Positions 11,875 through 20,675 of a stretch of DNA of 64,000 nt are shown piece by piece. The stretch is from Bacillota bacterium (GTDB taxonomy: Bacteria > Bacillota > Bacilli > Paenibacillales > NBRC-103111). Where the stretch lies: NCBI GenBank assembly GCA_023388055.1, contig JAEWGW010000018.1:62001-126000 (forward strand), read 5' to 3'. Numbering within the stretch: the stretch's first letter is position 1; each line of letters begins with the position of its first letter. A program made the position numbers and the translations under genes. The notes beneath the pieces were generated by a model. The model saw nothing but the letters and a program-made list of their open reading frames with translations. It was not told the DNA's origin and made no database searches.

Positions 11875-12571
11875 GGAGGCGTTTCTGCAAAAGCTGGCTG
11901 ATAAAATGGGCCGGGAGCGGATCTATGAGGCTTCCCGCCCCCGCTGGGACACCCAGCCTTGGGACCATCTCCACAAGGAGCTGGACCAGGCGGGGCTGGT
12001 GGCCCAATTCGCCGATGAGCTGATGAAGCTGGGCGGTGTGGTAATTCCCGTGGCCAAGGGGGAGCTTCTGCCCAAGGCGGTCAATGCGTATCTGACGGAG
12101 GCGGAATTCAAGCGGCTGATCCTGTGGCCGGCCGGAGAGGAGCTGGACGGGGCCGAGCCTGCGGATGTATTCGAGGAGCAGGGGTACGAGGTCACCCGCT
12201 GGAGCGCCGCGGGAGACCGGGACGCTCTGGTCCAGGCAGCGGAGGCGGCCCATGCCGGGCTGGTGTATGCATCCCACGGCCTGTCCGAAACAGGCTCCGT
12301 TGTGCTCTATAACCGCGGTGACCGCGGCCGGGTGGTGAGCCTTTTGCCCAACCAGCTTCTGGTAGTGGTGCGGGGCAGCACGGTGGTGCCGCGGATTACC
12401 CAGGTGCTGGCCGGGCTGCCGGACAAAGCGCTGGACTACAGCTGCGTCAACATCATCACCGGACCCAGCCGTACCTCGGACATCGAGATGGACCTGACCA
12501 TCGGGGTCCACGGCCCCGGCCGGATCGCCGTTTTTCTCATCGAGGACCATCTGGCCGTGGACCTGCCGTAG
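11864..12571 (+). CDS. lutC: L-lactate utilisation protein LutC (LUD domain)
   Basis: A 235-residue LUD-domain protein. The conserved end, GPSRTSDIEMDLTIGVHGPG, is characteristic of LutC. ATG 11864 is selected: GGGAGAGG lies six bases upstream, and it overlaps the lutB stop by 11 bp. The third subunit of the lactate-oxidising complex; no independent promoter is seen. No strong terminator follows; an intergenic repeat array lies 260 bp downstream. Confidence 0.92.
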
Positions 12572-12834
12572 GTGTTACGGGGGGACCGAGGGGGATGGTT
12601 AATAAAGGACCAGCGTACAGCGAGGTGGCGGATGGATAGGCAGATGGAACGGTAAATTGGCGAAGGAGTAAGCTAATGGTGTACAGCGGGGTGGCGGCAG
12701 GCAGGCTGATGGCGAAACTGGTTGACGGACGGAGTGCCGACGAGTGAGAGGATGTATTTGCGCCGAAAGAACCCCATCTCATGGTTCGCCCTCCCTACCT
12801 CTACCCTCCCTACCTCTACCCTCCTGCCATGGCG
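12572..12834. other. Intergenic region with degenerate 67-bp direct repeat
   Basis: Between lutC and the repeat array. GTACAGCG-GGTGGCGG occurs at about 12614 and again at 12681 followed by partly matching sequence, so the stretch looks like a degenerate tandem duplication. A 23-codon ORF with a ribosome binding site (ATG about 12676) is present but is too short and too repetitive to call. Confidence 0.35.
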
Positions 12835-13020
12835 TATCCTGCAAAAGTGCAGTTATTTTCGGTGAAGCCCGCTGTTTTGGAGGGTTATCCTGCAAAAATG
12901 CAGTTAATTTAGTCAGGATCGCCGCATGGAGCGGAAAACCAAGAAAATAAATGCACTTTTGCATTTCGGCGTACGATGGCATGTCCCTCCATCCGAAATA
13001 AATGCATTTTTGCATTTCGC
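12835..13020. repeat. Four-unit intergenic repeat array, D-D-I-I geometry, different unit sequence (array 5)
   Basis: Two direct units TATCCTGCAAAA(G/A)TGCAG at 12835 and 12886 and two inverted units with TGCA(C/T)TTTTGCATTTCG ending near 12968 and 13019. The spacing is 51 bp in both pairs and the total about 186 bp, identical to the TAACGG arrays although the unit differs. Each unit is itself a small hairpin (TGCA-A3-4-TGCA). It lies between convergent genes lutC and the gene at 13185. Confidence 0.85.
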
Positions 13021-13132
13021 GGAGCCGCATCAGGTATCGGTGGGCAGGAGTTGGCAGGGTTAGATGAGTTACTCCAGTTCCATCAGTAGCACCAACTCTC
13101 GACCAACTAATCAACTCCCTGCCTTCCGCTGC

Positions 13133-13171
13133 AAAAAACGCATTCCCCGCCAGCCGGAGAATGCGTTTTTT
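13133..13171. terminator. Bidirectional intrinsic terminator
   Basis: AAAAAACGCATTC (13133-13145) and GAATGCGTTTTTT (13159-13171) form a perfect 13-bp stem flanked by A- and T-runs, working in both directions. It immediately follows the minus-strand gene ending at 13185. Confidence 0.85.
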
Positions 13172-13184
13172 CTATGCTGCGGCG

Positions 13185-13694
13185 CTACAGCAGCTCCGCC
13201 AGCTTCCAGTCCGGGGAGCCGTCCCGGGAGAGGAACCAGATGTGGGTGAACACCCCCGCAGGCAGATCCACCTCCGTCAGCCGGGGCAGAAAGTCTGACA
13301 TCCCGAACACCGGCGAGGCGTTGCGGATCAACAGTGCGATGGGATAGCTCATGCTGTAGGCGCTGCGTTTGCCTACCTTTTTGCGGATCAGATGATTCAG
13401 CTCCTTCAGAAGGTGGTCAATGGTAACCCCCTCCTGGTTTGGCGCCGGAATCCGCCGGTTGAACACATCCATCGCCTCCTGCTGGCTGGCGAACAGATGG
13501 GTGATCTCCACGCCCAGCTTGCGGCGCAGAGGCCCTTTTTCCTCCAGCACGGCATCCGGACGCTCCTGCTGGAACAACAGCCGGTAGCCCGGCCCGGTGC
13601 CCAACGCGTTATACTCGCGGATCAGCAGGAGGATGGCCTCCCGCTCCCATGCCCGTTTTCCGATTTTGTCCTGCGTATTCTCCAACCCGCCCAT
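13185..13694 (-). CDS. Hypothetical protein, possibly nuclease-like fold
   Basis: A 169-residue soluble protein starting at ATG 13694 with GGGAGGTG five bases upstream. No family is firmly recognised. The order RPDAVLEE, then KLGVEITHLF, then a basic helix region resembles the D...ExT/K arrangement of PD-(D/E)XK nuclease folds, and the C-terminus (FTHIWFLSRDGSPDWKLAEL) is a compact beta-alpha unit. This fold suggestion is weak inference. The neighbours (a small membrane protein and an ABC exporter, same strand) do not clarify its role. Confidence 0.6.
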   Translation of the reverse strand: MGGLENTQDKIGKRAWEREAILLLIREYNALGTGPGYRLLFQQERPDAVLEEKGPLRRKLGVEITHLFASQQEAMDVFNRRIPAPNQEGVTIDHLLKELNHLIRKKVGKRSAYSMSYPIALLIRNASPVFGMSDFLPRLTEVDLPAGVFTHIWFLSRDGSPDWKLAELL

Positions 13695-13733
13695 GCTTCC
13701 ACCTCCCGGATGATGGCGCGCGAGAATGTGAGA

Positions 13734-14039
13734 TTACCAATAACGGCCCAGATGCTTCTTATTGTTCCGGAGCGCCCACAGAATAGGCACAAACGCCAGA
13801 ACAATATACAATGCCACAAATCGCGAACCTTGCAATACCGCTTGTTTTTCCACCAGCCCCATCACGATAAAAAGGATTCCCAAGCAAGTATACGGTAGAG
13901 CCAGGCTCCTTTGATACGACCTCCGTGCTTCCCCGTCCAGAGCCTCACGGATGCCACTGCGGAGGAGTGACACTTTCCCTCTCCAATGACCCAATGCCAT
14001 AACCAGCATCGCAATACCCAGAAAAAGCTGTGCGTACAT
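13734..14039 (-). CDS. Small three-helix membrane protein (DUF3784-like)
   Basis: A 101-residue protein with three hydrophobic helices: LFLGIAMLVMALGHW near the N-terminus, PYTCLGILFIVMGLV, and FVALYIVLAFVPILWAL before a basic tail (RNNKKHLGRYW). Length and layout resemble DUF3784 proteins of Firmicutes. ATG 14039 follows GGGAGGA at five bases. It lies 35 bp after the ABC permease gene on the same strand and may be cotranscribed. Confidence 0.7.
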   Translation of the reverse strand: MYAQLFLGIAMLVMALGHWRGKVSLLRSGIREALDGEARRSYQRSLALPYTCLGILFIVMGLVEKQAVLQGSRFVALYIVLAFVPILWALRNNKKHLGRYW

Positions 14040-14074
14040 GCCGTTCCTCCCTTCTGAAAGCTTGACCTCCCCGT

Positions 14075-14860
14075 TTACGAACCCGCGCCGCGGTACCGGC
14101 TGACACCGAAATTCCAGAAGGCCAGCGCTCCGCCAAAAAACACAGCCCCCACCACCGGAGTCAACAGGGCAATATGCCCCCACGCCGCCCGGTCCAGGAA
14201 ATACGCCGCCGGATAAAAACCTACGAAGGCAAAGGGCAAAATTCCCGTCAGCAGCACGGTTATCGCCCGGTTATAGATGGTTACGGGATACCGTCCGTAA
14301 TTCTGGATGTTCCACACCAGGGGCAGAATCCCTGTGGGCGCATCCGTAAAGAAGGAAATGGCGGTAAAGGTAATATATATGCCTGCATATACCATAATAG
14401 AGCCCAGGACAAGCAGGATCAGCACCAGCGGGTCGTACCAGGCAAACTCCAATCCTGCCGAAGGCCAGGTCAGCGTCATAATCACCAGCCCCACAACAGA
14501 GCCGGCCAAGGACGGCGGGTCCAGATTTTCCAGGGCAAGCTGCGTGAGATTGTAGGCGGGCCGGGTGAGAATCCGGTCCATCTCCCCTTTGACGATGTAG
14601 CGCTCGGTAAAGTTCCACAGATTGAAGCAGCAGTTAAAAATCCCGTACGGCACCATAAAATATCCGTAAACGAACAGCATCTGGGACTCCGTCCACCCGT
14701 CCAGAAGCTGCGTATGCAGAAACACCACTAATAGAAAGAACAGGTTCACACCCTGGAACATCAGATCGGACAAAATCTCCACCAGCAGGTCCATGCGGTA
14801 GGCCAGCCGGATTTTCATATAGGTTTTCAGATAATCCCAGCCAAGAGACAGATAGAACAT
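14075..14860 (-). CDS. ABC-2 type transporter permease (second subunit)
   Basis: A 261-residue membrane protein with about six hydrophobic helices and the ABC-2 family feature of a cytoplasmic amphipathic start (FYLSLGWDYLKTYMKIRLAYRMDLL) that is related to the start of the other permease (IRIRFLSMLAYRMNYY). Residues KGEMDRILTRPAYNLTQL form the typical loop after helix 2. It starts 6 bp after the stop of the first permease. Together they would form a heterodimeric channel with the ATPase at 15658. Substrate unknown; such three-gene sets often export lipids, antibiotics or wall precursors. Confidence 0.88.
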   Translation of the reverse strand: MFYLSLGWDYLKTYMKIRLAYRMDLLVEILSDLMFQGVNLFFLLVVFLHTQLLDGWTESQMLFVYGYFMVPYGIFNCCFNLWNFTERYIVKGEMDRILTRPAYNLTQLALENLDPPSLAGSVVGLVIMTLTWPSAGLEFAWYDPLVLILLVLGSIMVYAGIYITFTAISFFTDAPTGILPLVWNIQNYGRYPVTIYNRAITVLLTGILPFAFVGFYPAAYFLDRAAWGHIALLTPVVGAVFFGGALAFWNFGVSRYRGAGS

Positions 14861-14866
14861 ATCCCC

Positions 14867-15661
14867 TCACCCTCCCTGCACAAACAGCCGCGTTCTTGCC
14901 AGCCGCCACATGAGTAAAATCGGAATCAACAACAGCACCAGCCACAGCACCTGCACACCCAGCACATTGGCAATGCCGATGCCGCCGTCCTTGCCGGAGA
15001 ATACCGCGGAGGGCAAATAGGTAATGGCCTGGAAAGGCAGCAGGCGCAGCACCGTTTCGGCCCAGCCCGGGAAGAAGGATACCGGGATGATCAGACCGGA
15101 GAACAGGTCCACCATTACCCTTTTGAAGCGCATCATGCCGTCGCTGTTTTCCATAAAAAAGGCACATAGCCCCGTCAGGATATTGATCTGGGAATTAATC
15201 ACAAAGCTGAACAGCAGCATCAGGAAGAAGGCCGCCCAGACCTGCGGGTCACGGGGAAATTGAATCGGGAACAGCGCCCAGACCAGCAGCATCCCCGGTG
15301 TGGAAAACAACAGCAGCCGGAACAAGCCTTCGCCCAGCCCCTGCATCATCTTCACCGCCAGATATGGATACGGCCGGATAAACTGGATAGCTACACTGCC
15401 GTCGCGGATTTCATTGGCAATTTCCCGGTCCAGGTTATTGAAATAAAAGGCCCGGGCCATCCAGGCAACCGCCACATAGGTGGTCATCTGGGTCATATTC
15501 ATGCCGCCCAGCCCGTCGGCTCCTGAATAGATGGCGCTCCACAGGAAGTATTGCGCCCCGATATTCACCAGATAGATGATGATCCCGGTGTAATAGTTCA
15601 TCCGGTAGGCCAGCATGGATAGAAAGCGGATGCGGATGAACTCCACGTACAAGCCGATCAT
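14867..15661 (-). CDS. ABC-2 type transporter permease (first subunit)
   Basis: A 264-residue permease with about six membrane helices and the loop RDGSVAIQFIRPYPYLAVKM, the same region as in the second permease (14075-14860). The start overlaps the ATPase stop in an ATGA arrangement, so the genes are translationally coupled. The two permeases are paralogous, implying a heterodimer. Confidence 0.88.
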   Translation of the reverse strand: MIGLYVEFIRIRFLSMLAYRMNYYTGIIIYLVNIGAQYFLWSAIYSGADGLGGMNMTQMTTYVAVAWMARAFYFNNLDREIANEIRDGSVAIQFIRPYPYLAVKMMQGLGEGLFRLLLFSTPGMLLVWALFPIQFPRDPQVWAAFFLMLLFSFVINSQINILTGLCAFFMENSDGMMRFKRVMVDLFSGLIIPVSFFPGWAETVLRLLPFQAITYLPSAVFSGKDGGIGIANVLGVQVLWLVLLLIPILLMWRLARTRLFVQGG

Positions 15662-16779
15662 GACCCGTCACTTCCCTTAACGGCAGCCAGATCCGTTTCG
15701 GTCTCCGCTTCGGCTCCCGGCTGTGCCGGGGCTATTGCAGACGGCTCGTTTCCTGCATCCGGCTCGGTGCGGTCTGCGGAGGCATGGCCCGCCTTATAGA
15801 TCTCCCGGATAATATCATCCGTCTGGGTTTCGATAATGCGGATGTCGTCGATTTCCACCGACCCTACCACCCGGGCAAGAACCTCCGACACATTGGTTTG
15901 CCCGAAGGGGACCCAGATATGGGCGACCAGGTCATTTTCCATACTCCACTCGACATTCAGATCCGCTGTCAGGCGGGACAGGAAGTCAGGCTCTGCCGGC
16001 CGGGTGAGCTGCAGCACAATTTCCTTGCCGCGGCCCCATCTGGCCTTTAGCTCCTCCAGGCCGCCGTCGTAGATGATATTCCCGTCATCCAGCATAATCA
16101 CCCGGGAGCACAGAGCTTCGATATCCTGCAGGTCATGTGTGGTCAGCAAAATGGTGGTTTCATAGCGCTGGTTCATGGATTTCAGGAAATCGCGGATTTC
16201 CGCCTTGACCATCACATCCAGGCCAATGGTCGGCTCATCCAGAAACAGGATCGAGGGATTATGCAGCAGAGAGGCCGCCAGCTCGCAGCGCATCCGCTGC
16301 CCCAGGCTCAGCTTCCGCACAGGCCGGTTCAGGATATCGGCAAGCTGGAGCCGGTCAACCAGCTCGTCCAGCCTTTTTTTGAAGTCCTGCTCGTCCACCC
16401 GGTAGACCCGCTTGAGCAGCCGGAAGGACTCTATAACCCCGATGTCCCACCACAGCTGGCTGCGCTGTCCGAATACTACGCCGATGCCCCGCACGAAGGC
16501 TTCCCGGTCCTTATGGGGCACCAGCCCGTTAACATGGATCTCTCCGGCGGTGGGGACCAGAATCCCCGTGAGCATCTTGATGGTAGTGGACTTGCCTGCG
16601 CCGTTCTCTCCGATATAGCCGCAGATTTCCCCACGGGGGATCTGGAAGCTGATCTCGTTGACGGCGGTAATGCTTTTGTATTCACGCTTGAACAAGTCGC
16701 GCAGGGCCCCGCCCAATCCTTCTCTATTCTGTTGGACGCGGAAGTCCTTGCGCAGATTCTTGACGTCGATTGCCCACAT
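15658..16779 (-). CDS. ABC transporter ATP-binding protein (ABC-2 exporter, ABC-A type)
   Basis: A 373-residue ATPase. Walker A is GENGAGKST (about 57-65), the signature is LSLGQRMR, Walker B is ILFLDEPT, followed by LLTTHDLQ with the switch His. The insertion QLWWDIGVIESFRLLKRVY after the Q-loop is typical of the DUF990-type ABC-2 exporters. A C-terminal regulatory domain is followed by about 45 residues of Pro/Ala/Glu/Thr-rich sequence, longer than usual and likely disordered. It is the first gene of the exporter operon. Confidence 0.93.
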   Translation of the reverse strand: MWAIDVKNLRKDFRVQQNREGLGGALRDLFKREYKSITAVNEISFQIPRGEICGYIGENGAGKSTTIKMLTGILVPTAGEIHVNGLVPHKDREAFVRGIGVVFGQRSQLWWDIGVIESFRLLKRVYRVDEQDFKKRLDELVDRLQLADILNRPVRKLSLGQRMRCELAASLLHNPSILFLDEPTIGLDVMVKAEIRDFLKSMNQRYETTILLTTHDLQDIEALCSRVIMLDDGNIIYDGGLEELKARWGRGKEIVLQLTRPAEPDFLSRLTADLNVEWSMENDLVAHIWVPFGQTNVSEVLARVVGSVEIDDIRIIETQTDDIIREIYKAGHASADRTEPDAGNEPSAIAPAQPGAEAETETDLAAVKGSDGS

Positions 16780-17169
16780 GCAGGTAAAGCTCCTCTCCTT
16801 AAAGCTTACGTTCCCTTACCGGCACCCGGAGCTTCTTAGTGAAACTCGGCGCCACTTTCGAAGGATGTGTTTAACCCTCTTAATTTACTATGGATGCCGG
16901 AGAACGGCAAGCCGGAACAGCCCTGTTTCCCGGGAATGCTGGGGATAAGCGGAAGCTGTGATTTTGTTCGCCAATTCGGGTATAATCGTATTAGCTTTTC
17001 ATGCACAATAAAGGAGCATTGGGCGGAAGTTTGTCCAAAATGAAACTTTTTTCTGGCGTTTTCCGTCTAAAGATGTAGTCTTTATGTGCTGTTATTCTTC
17101 CCCATTAATGCCCATCCCCTTTGAAAAAAGAATGTGTATTCCAAATCACCCGATGAAAGGGGCTTATTT
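16780..17169. other. Divergent promoter region of the ABC exporter and LCP gene
   Basis: 390 bp with no gene. TATAAT at 16981-16986 is a consensus -10 on the plus strand with only a weak -35 (TGATTT, 16 bp upstream), probably serving the LCP gene and giving a leader of about 180 nt. No repeat or riboswitch was recognised. Confidence 0.45.
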
Positions 17170-18606
17170 ATGCGCAAAGCCAAACCTATGAGTGTGCGAA
17201 AAAAAATTCTCTGGTCCCTAGCGGGATTGGTGCTGATCATATTTGGTGTCACCGGTTATTATGCCTATTCCTTATATTCCTTCGCAGACAACATCAACAA
17301 GGCTCCCGAGGACTCCATCTTCAGCAACATTCCATCTTTGACCAAAACCAGCGCCGAGCTTGAGCCTCCCAAGTGGGAGGGCAAGGAACGGGTAAACATC
17401 CTGCTTCTGGGCGGCGACTCCCGGGGAATGAGCAAGAATGAAATCCCCCGCTCTGACTCGCTGATGATTGCTTCTCTTGACCCGGTTACCAAAAAATCAT
17501 ATCTGTTCTCCATTCTGCGTGATACATACGTGGATATTCCCGGGCAAGGCTCTGACCGCATTAACGCCGCCATCGCCAGAGGCGGACCGGAATTGGCTAT
17601 GAAGACCGTGAGCAATCTGATGGGCATCCCGATCCAATATTTTGTGTATACCGATTTTAAGGGTTTTATTGCCCTTGTGGACGCCCTGGGCGGCATCGAG
17701 CTGGAAGTGGAAAAGGATATGTACTATACCGATTCCGCAGATGACAACCTATACGACATTAATCTGAAAAAAGGCTACCAGCACCTGGATGGCAATACGG
17801 CCCTTCAATATGTACGTTTCCGGCATGATGCTACCAGTGACTTCACCCGCACCGAAAGGCAGCGGAAGTTCATGCAAGCCCTGGCGGAGAAGCTGCAGAG
17901 CACCACCTCGCTGCTTAAGCTGCCTTCGATCCTCAGCAGCATTGACCCGTATATCGAAACCAATCTTCATGTAAACCAAATGATCAAGCTGGCTTCTCTT
18001 GGCTTCGAGGTGAAGACGGACGGAATGGTCAGCCAGCAAATTCCTCCTATGGACCTGCTGCAGGAAAAACGGGTAGGCGGAGCCGAGGTGTTGGGCGTGG
18101 ATGAAGCTGCCCTGAAGATATTTGTGAAGCAGCTGTTCGGCGATGTTTCCATTACGCCGTCCGATAAACCCATCTCCGGCGGGAAGCTGAGCCAGGGGGC
18201 GGATACAACCTCCTCGGGCGGGGGAACCGCCACCTCCAAACCCGCCACATCGCCCAAGGCTACTGTGAAGCCCAAGGTGACGGTGAAACCCACCGTCAAA
18301 CCGACCCCAACAACGCCGGAAGCCTCGGTGAAGCCGGATGCGTCAGCCAGCTCCAAGGGGCCGGAAGGGGCGACTGCTACGCCCAATCCGGGAGCAACGC
18401 CGCAGCCTGCGGCCAGCACCGCCGTGAAGCTGCCGGGTGAGGAAGCCGGCATTATTGATCTGGGCCAGCCGGAAGTAGTGAGCGATGAGCCTGCTTCCGG
18501 AAGCGGTGCGGGCGCCGGTGCCGAAGCCGGCGCTGAGGGTGCAGCCGCCGGCGCAAGCGGCGGTAATGCCGCAGCAGGCGGAGCCGCGGCTACAGCCGCG
18601 CCCTGA
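17170..18606 (+). CDS. LytR-CpsA-Psr (LCP) family cell-wall ligase
   Basis: A 478-residue protein: short cytoplasmic basic N-terminus, one membrane helix (residues about 15-38), then the LCP domain (NILLLGGDSRG, RSDSLMIAS, SILRDTYVDIPG, RINAA, ALQYVRFRHD, DFTRTERQR). LCP enzymes transfer wall teichoic acid or other glycopolymers from lipid carriers to peptidoglycan outside the membrane, and the conserved Arg/Asp residues for pyrophosphate binding are present. After residue 345 comes a Pro/Thr/Lys then Ala/Gly-rich tail of about 130 residues, including KPKVTVKPTVKPTPTTP, which may span the wall. ATG 17170 follows AAAGGGG at seven bases. Confidence 0.92.
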   Translation: MRKAKPMSVRKKILWSLAGLVLIIFGVTGYYAYSLYSFADNINKAPEDSIFSNIPSLTKTSAELEPPKWEGKERVNILLLGGDSRGMSKNEIPRSDSLMIASLDPVTKKSYLFSILRDTYVDIPGQGSDRINAAIARGGPELAMKTVSNLMGIPIQYFVYTDFKGFIALVDALGGIELEVEKDMYYTDSADDNLYDINLKKGYQHLDGNTALQYVRFRHDATSDFTRTERQRKFMQALAEKLQSTTSLLKLPSILSSIDPYIETNLHVNQMIKLASLGFEVKTDGMVSQQIPPMDLLQEKRVGGAEVLGVDEAALKIFVKQLFGDVSITPSDKPISGGKLSQGADTTSSGGGTATSKPATSPKATVKPKVTVKPTVKPTPTTPEASVKPDASASSKGPEGATATPNPGATPQPAASTAVKLPGEEAGIIDLGQPEVVSDEPASGSGAGAGAEAGAEGAAAGASGGNAAAGGAAATAAP

Positions 18607-18708
18607 CGGCGCGGGGGCCGAGCACGCTAAGTCAGCGGGCGTGCTTGGCGGGTTGTGCGGGCTGCACCGCGCAGCGGTCAGCCCTGTTGCAGCGGCAGCG
18701 CGGACAGC

Positions 18709-18749
18709 AAAAAGAGCATTCTCCCCGGGAGGGGAGGATGCTCTTTTTT
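18709..18749 (+). terminator. Intrinsic terminator downstream of the LCP gene
   Basis: AAAAAGAGCAT-CTCCCC / GGGGAG-ATGCTCTTTTTT forms a long stem of about 17 bp with one mismatch and a short loop, ending in six T. It lies 100 bp after the LCP stop. Confidence 0.85.
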
Positions 18750-18900
18750 GCTGTGGGGGCGCTGGGCGTGATGCGCCGCGGCGTGGTATGACGCGCCAGC
18801 CGCGGGCAGCTGCGCCCGCGTTTGGCGTTTGCCGCAGCGGGGCGAAGCTGAAGCTGCAATCTGGCCTTGTTTGCGATGGCCGCCAGGCCATGGGTGATTC

Positions 18901-19083
18901 TAACGGCGGCCAGAGCCGTTATTTGCCGTATATTGGCCGCCGCAGATTTCTAACGGCGGTGAGAGACGCTATTCGGCGGAAACTAGCTCCGCAGAGGCAG
19001 ATTTGGGGCAAATAGCGGCGCTCACTTCCGTTAGAAAATAAAACCCCCGCATTTCAGCCAAATAAGGGCCGCAGCTTCCGTTA
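18901..19083. repeat. Four-unit intergenic repeat array, D-D-I-I geometry (array 2)
   Basis: Direct units beginning TAACGGCGG at 18901 and 18951, inverted units ending CTTCCGTTA at 19033 and 19083. Spacing is 50 bp in both pairs, total 183 bp. The inverted units include AAATAGCGGCGCTCACTTCC and AAATAAGGGCCGCAGCTTCC. The first direct unit can fold on itself (AACGGC/GCCGTT). Confidence 0.85.
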
Positions 19084-19322
19084 GATTTCTGCACACCAAT
19101 TCAATTTCCGGCACACGCTAGATTTCCGCACACCGATGGATTCCCGGCACAGCAGCTAAGTTCCAACACACCAATTAGTTGCCCCACGCACTAGCTAGGC
19201 TCCTGCACACCAATTTGATTCCCGGCATACTAGCTAGACTCCCGCGCACCAATTCGATTCCCGGCATACTAGCTAGGCTCCCGCACACCAATTTGATTTC
19301 CAGCGCACCAGCCAGACTCCCC
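19080..19322. repeat. 39-bp tandem repeat array, about six units
   Basis: Units start with CTAGCTAG at 19191, 19230 and 19269, exactly 39 bp apart, each containing CTCC(C/T)GCACACCAATT and TTCCCGGCATA. More degenerate units precede them from 19080 and follow at 19308. The first unit merges with the end of array 2. There is no protein-coding or CRISPR character: units are head-to-tail without unique spacers. Confidence 0.85.
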
Positions 19323-19438
19323 ACTGGCCCTTGCCAGTGTTGAGGGGGAAGTCACCGTAATCTAAATCCCCCTTCTCCCAGCGCCGAAAAGTACTTCAGC
19401 AGGGGGCAATCAGCCTCAATGGGGAACGCGTAAACTTG

Positions 19439-19622
19439 TAACGGAACTTAGCGACGCTTAAACCGCAAAAATTGCCTCACTGGTTTTTTAACGGAACTCT
19501 CCGACGCTTAGAGGCACTTTTGAGGTGTAAAAGCAGACAAAATTAGCTGTAAGAGCCGCTGAGTTCCGTTAGATTTTAAATCCGCCGTATTTGTTCGGCT
19601 AAGAGCTTCTGGGTTCCGTTAC
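19439..19622. repeat. Four-unit intergenic repeat array, D-D-I-I geometry (array 3)
   Basis: Direct units TAACGGAACTTAGCGACGCTTA (first 20 of these bases conserved with slight change) at 19439 and 19488; inverted units ending GAGTTCCGTTA and GGGTTCCGTTA near 19571 and 19622. Spacings are 49 and 51 bp, total 184 bp. It ends about 90 bp from the 3' end of the HAD hydrolase gene. Confidence 0.85.
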
Positions 19623-19710
19623 AGCAACACCCTCCTGTTGCAGACACAAGCTGCCTGCTTCCAAGGGAGCGTCCCGAAGAGAGCCTGCGCCTACACCTGC
19701 TCCTTCGCCG

Positions 19711-20487
19711 CTACGCCAGGCAGCCTGCGTAGCGGAGGCCGGCAGCAATGCCGCCTTCGTCTGCCCGGGCGGTGACGTAGTCCGCATACGGGAGCAGCTC
19801 TTGGTGGGAATTGCCCATGGCGATGCCCAAGCCCACCAGCTCCAGCATTTCCTTGTCGTTCAGACCGTCGCCGAAGGCGATGGATTCCTCCCGCGGGATG
19901 CCCAAGGTGTCCAGCATCACCTGGACGCCCTCCGCCTTGGAGCCAGTTAGGGGCAGCACATCCATGGCATCGTCATGCCAACGGATGAAACGCAGCTCCG
20001 GTAGCTCCGCCAGATAAGGCTGCTCCTCCCCGTGCCGGCAATGGAGGAACACTTGGTAAATGCTCTCCTCCCGCCAAAATTCACTTTGCCCACCCGGATA
20101 AAACACCTTCAGCGAGTCGATAGCTGCCAACACCGCGGCATGCTCCACACTGTTGGTATGGTAGCTGCTTTTGCCCTGGTACACCAGCGGATGGCCGCTT
20201 TGGTTGGCTAACCCCACCAGACGCTCCAGCACCTGCACTGGAATATGCCTGTGGTACAGTTCCTTGCCCCGGTACACCACATATCCCCCGTTTAAGCTGA
20301 CATAGGAATCAATGCCCAGCTCCTTGGCCAGCGGTTCAAAAAAATATGGCGCCCTGCCGGTGGCAATCACCGGCTCAATTCCGTTGGCCTTCAGCTGCGC
20401 CACAGCCAACCGGGTATCCTCCGGAACCTTTTTATCCTCGTCCAGCAGCGTGCCGTCAATATCAAAAAATACAATTTTGTAGCTCAT
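19711..20487 (-). CDS. HAD superfamily hydrolase, Cof subfamily (IIB)
   Basis: A 258-residue phosphatase. Motif I is FFDIDGTL (residues 6-13), motif II lies in IATGRAPYF, motif III is a Lys in SKAEGVQ and motif IV is AFGDGLNDKEML. The cap between motifs II and III is of the Cof/YkrA type. Such enzymes dephosphorylate sugar phosphates, FMN or pyridoxal phosphate; substrate cannot be told from sequence. ATG 20487 has GGAG seven bases upstream. It is convergent with the repeat-rich region. Confidence 0.88.
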   Translation of the reverse strand: MSYKIVFFDIDGTLLDEDKKVPEDTRLAVAQLKANGIEPVIATGRAPYFFEPLAKELGIDSYVSLNGGYVVYRGKELYHRHIPVQVLERLVGLANQSGHPLVYQGKSSYHTNSVEHAAVLAAIDSLKVFYPGGQSEFWREESIYQVFLHCRHGEEQPYLAELPELRFIRWHDDAMDVLPLTGSKAEGVQVMLDTLGIPREESIAFGDGLNDKEMLELVGLGIAMGNSHQELLPYADYVTARADEGGIAAGLRYAGCLA

Positions 20488-20608
20488 ACGTCCACTCCAC
20501 ACTCCCGTCGTTCATTGGTTGTCTCTCTAAAGCTTGATTCTACCATCTTATTGGCAGGCGGTGAAGTAAACCCGACATGGTAAAGGATTCCGTCTTCCAT
20601 AAAAAGGG

Positions 20609-20654
20609 TTGACATTAGTCCCATATAGAACTAATATAGTACCATATAGAACTA
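20609..20654 (+). promoter_or_regulatory. Promoter and duplicated operator of the marR-type operon
   Basis: TTGACA (20609-20614) - N17 - TAATAT (20632-20637) is a strong promoter. TAGTNCCATATAGAACTA occurs twice, at 20616-20633 and 20637-20654, 21 bp apart (two helical turns), each with TAGT/ACTA ends. The copies cover the spacer, the -10 and the transcription start, as expected for autorepression by the MarR protein encoded next. Confidence 0.75.
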
Positions 20655-20675
20655 AACAAAAGGAGGCTAAAGCCC

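Noticed and set aside
18485..19015. Plus-strand ORF overlapping the LCP tail and its terminator
   Set aside because: It is a GC-driven shadow of the Ala/Gly-rich tail and runs through a strong terminator and repeat array.
19080..19322. CRISPR-like periodic repeat
   Set aside because: Units are head-to-tail without unique spacers of defined length and no cas genes are near.
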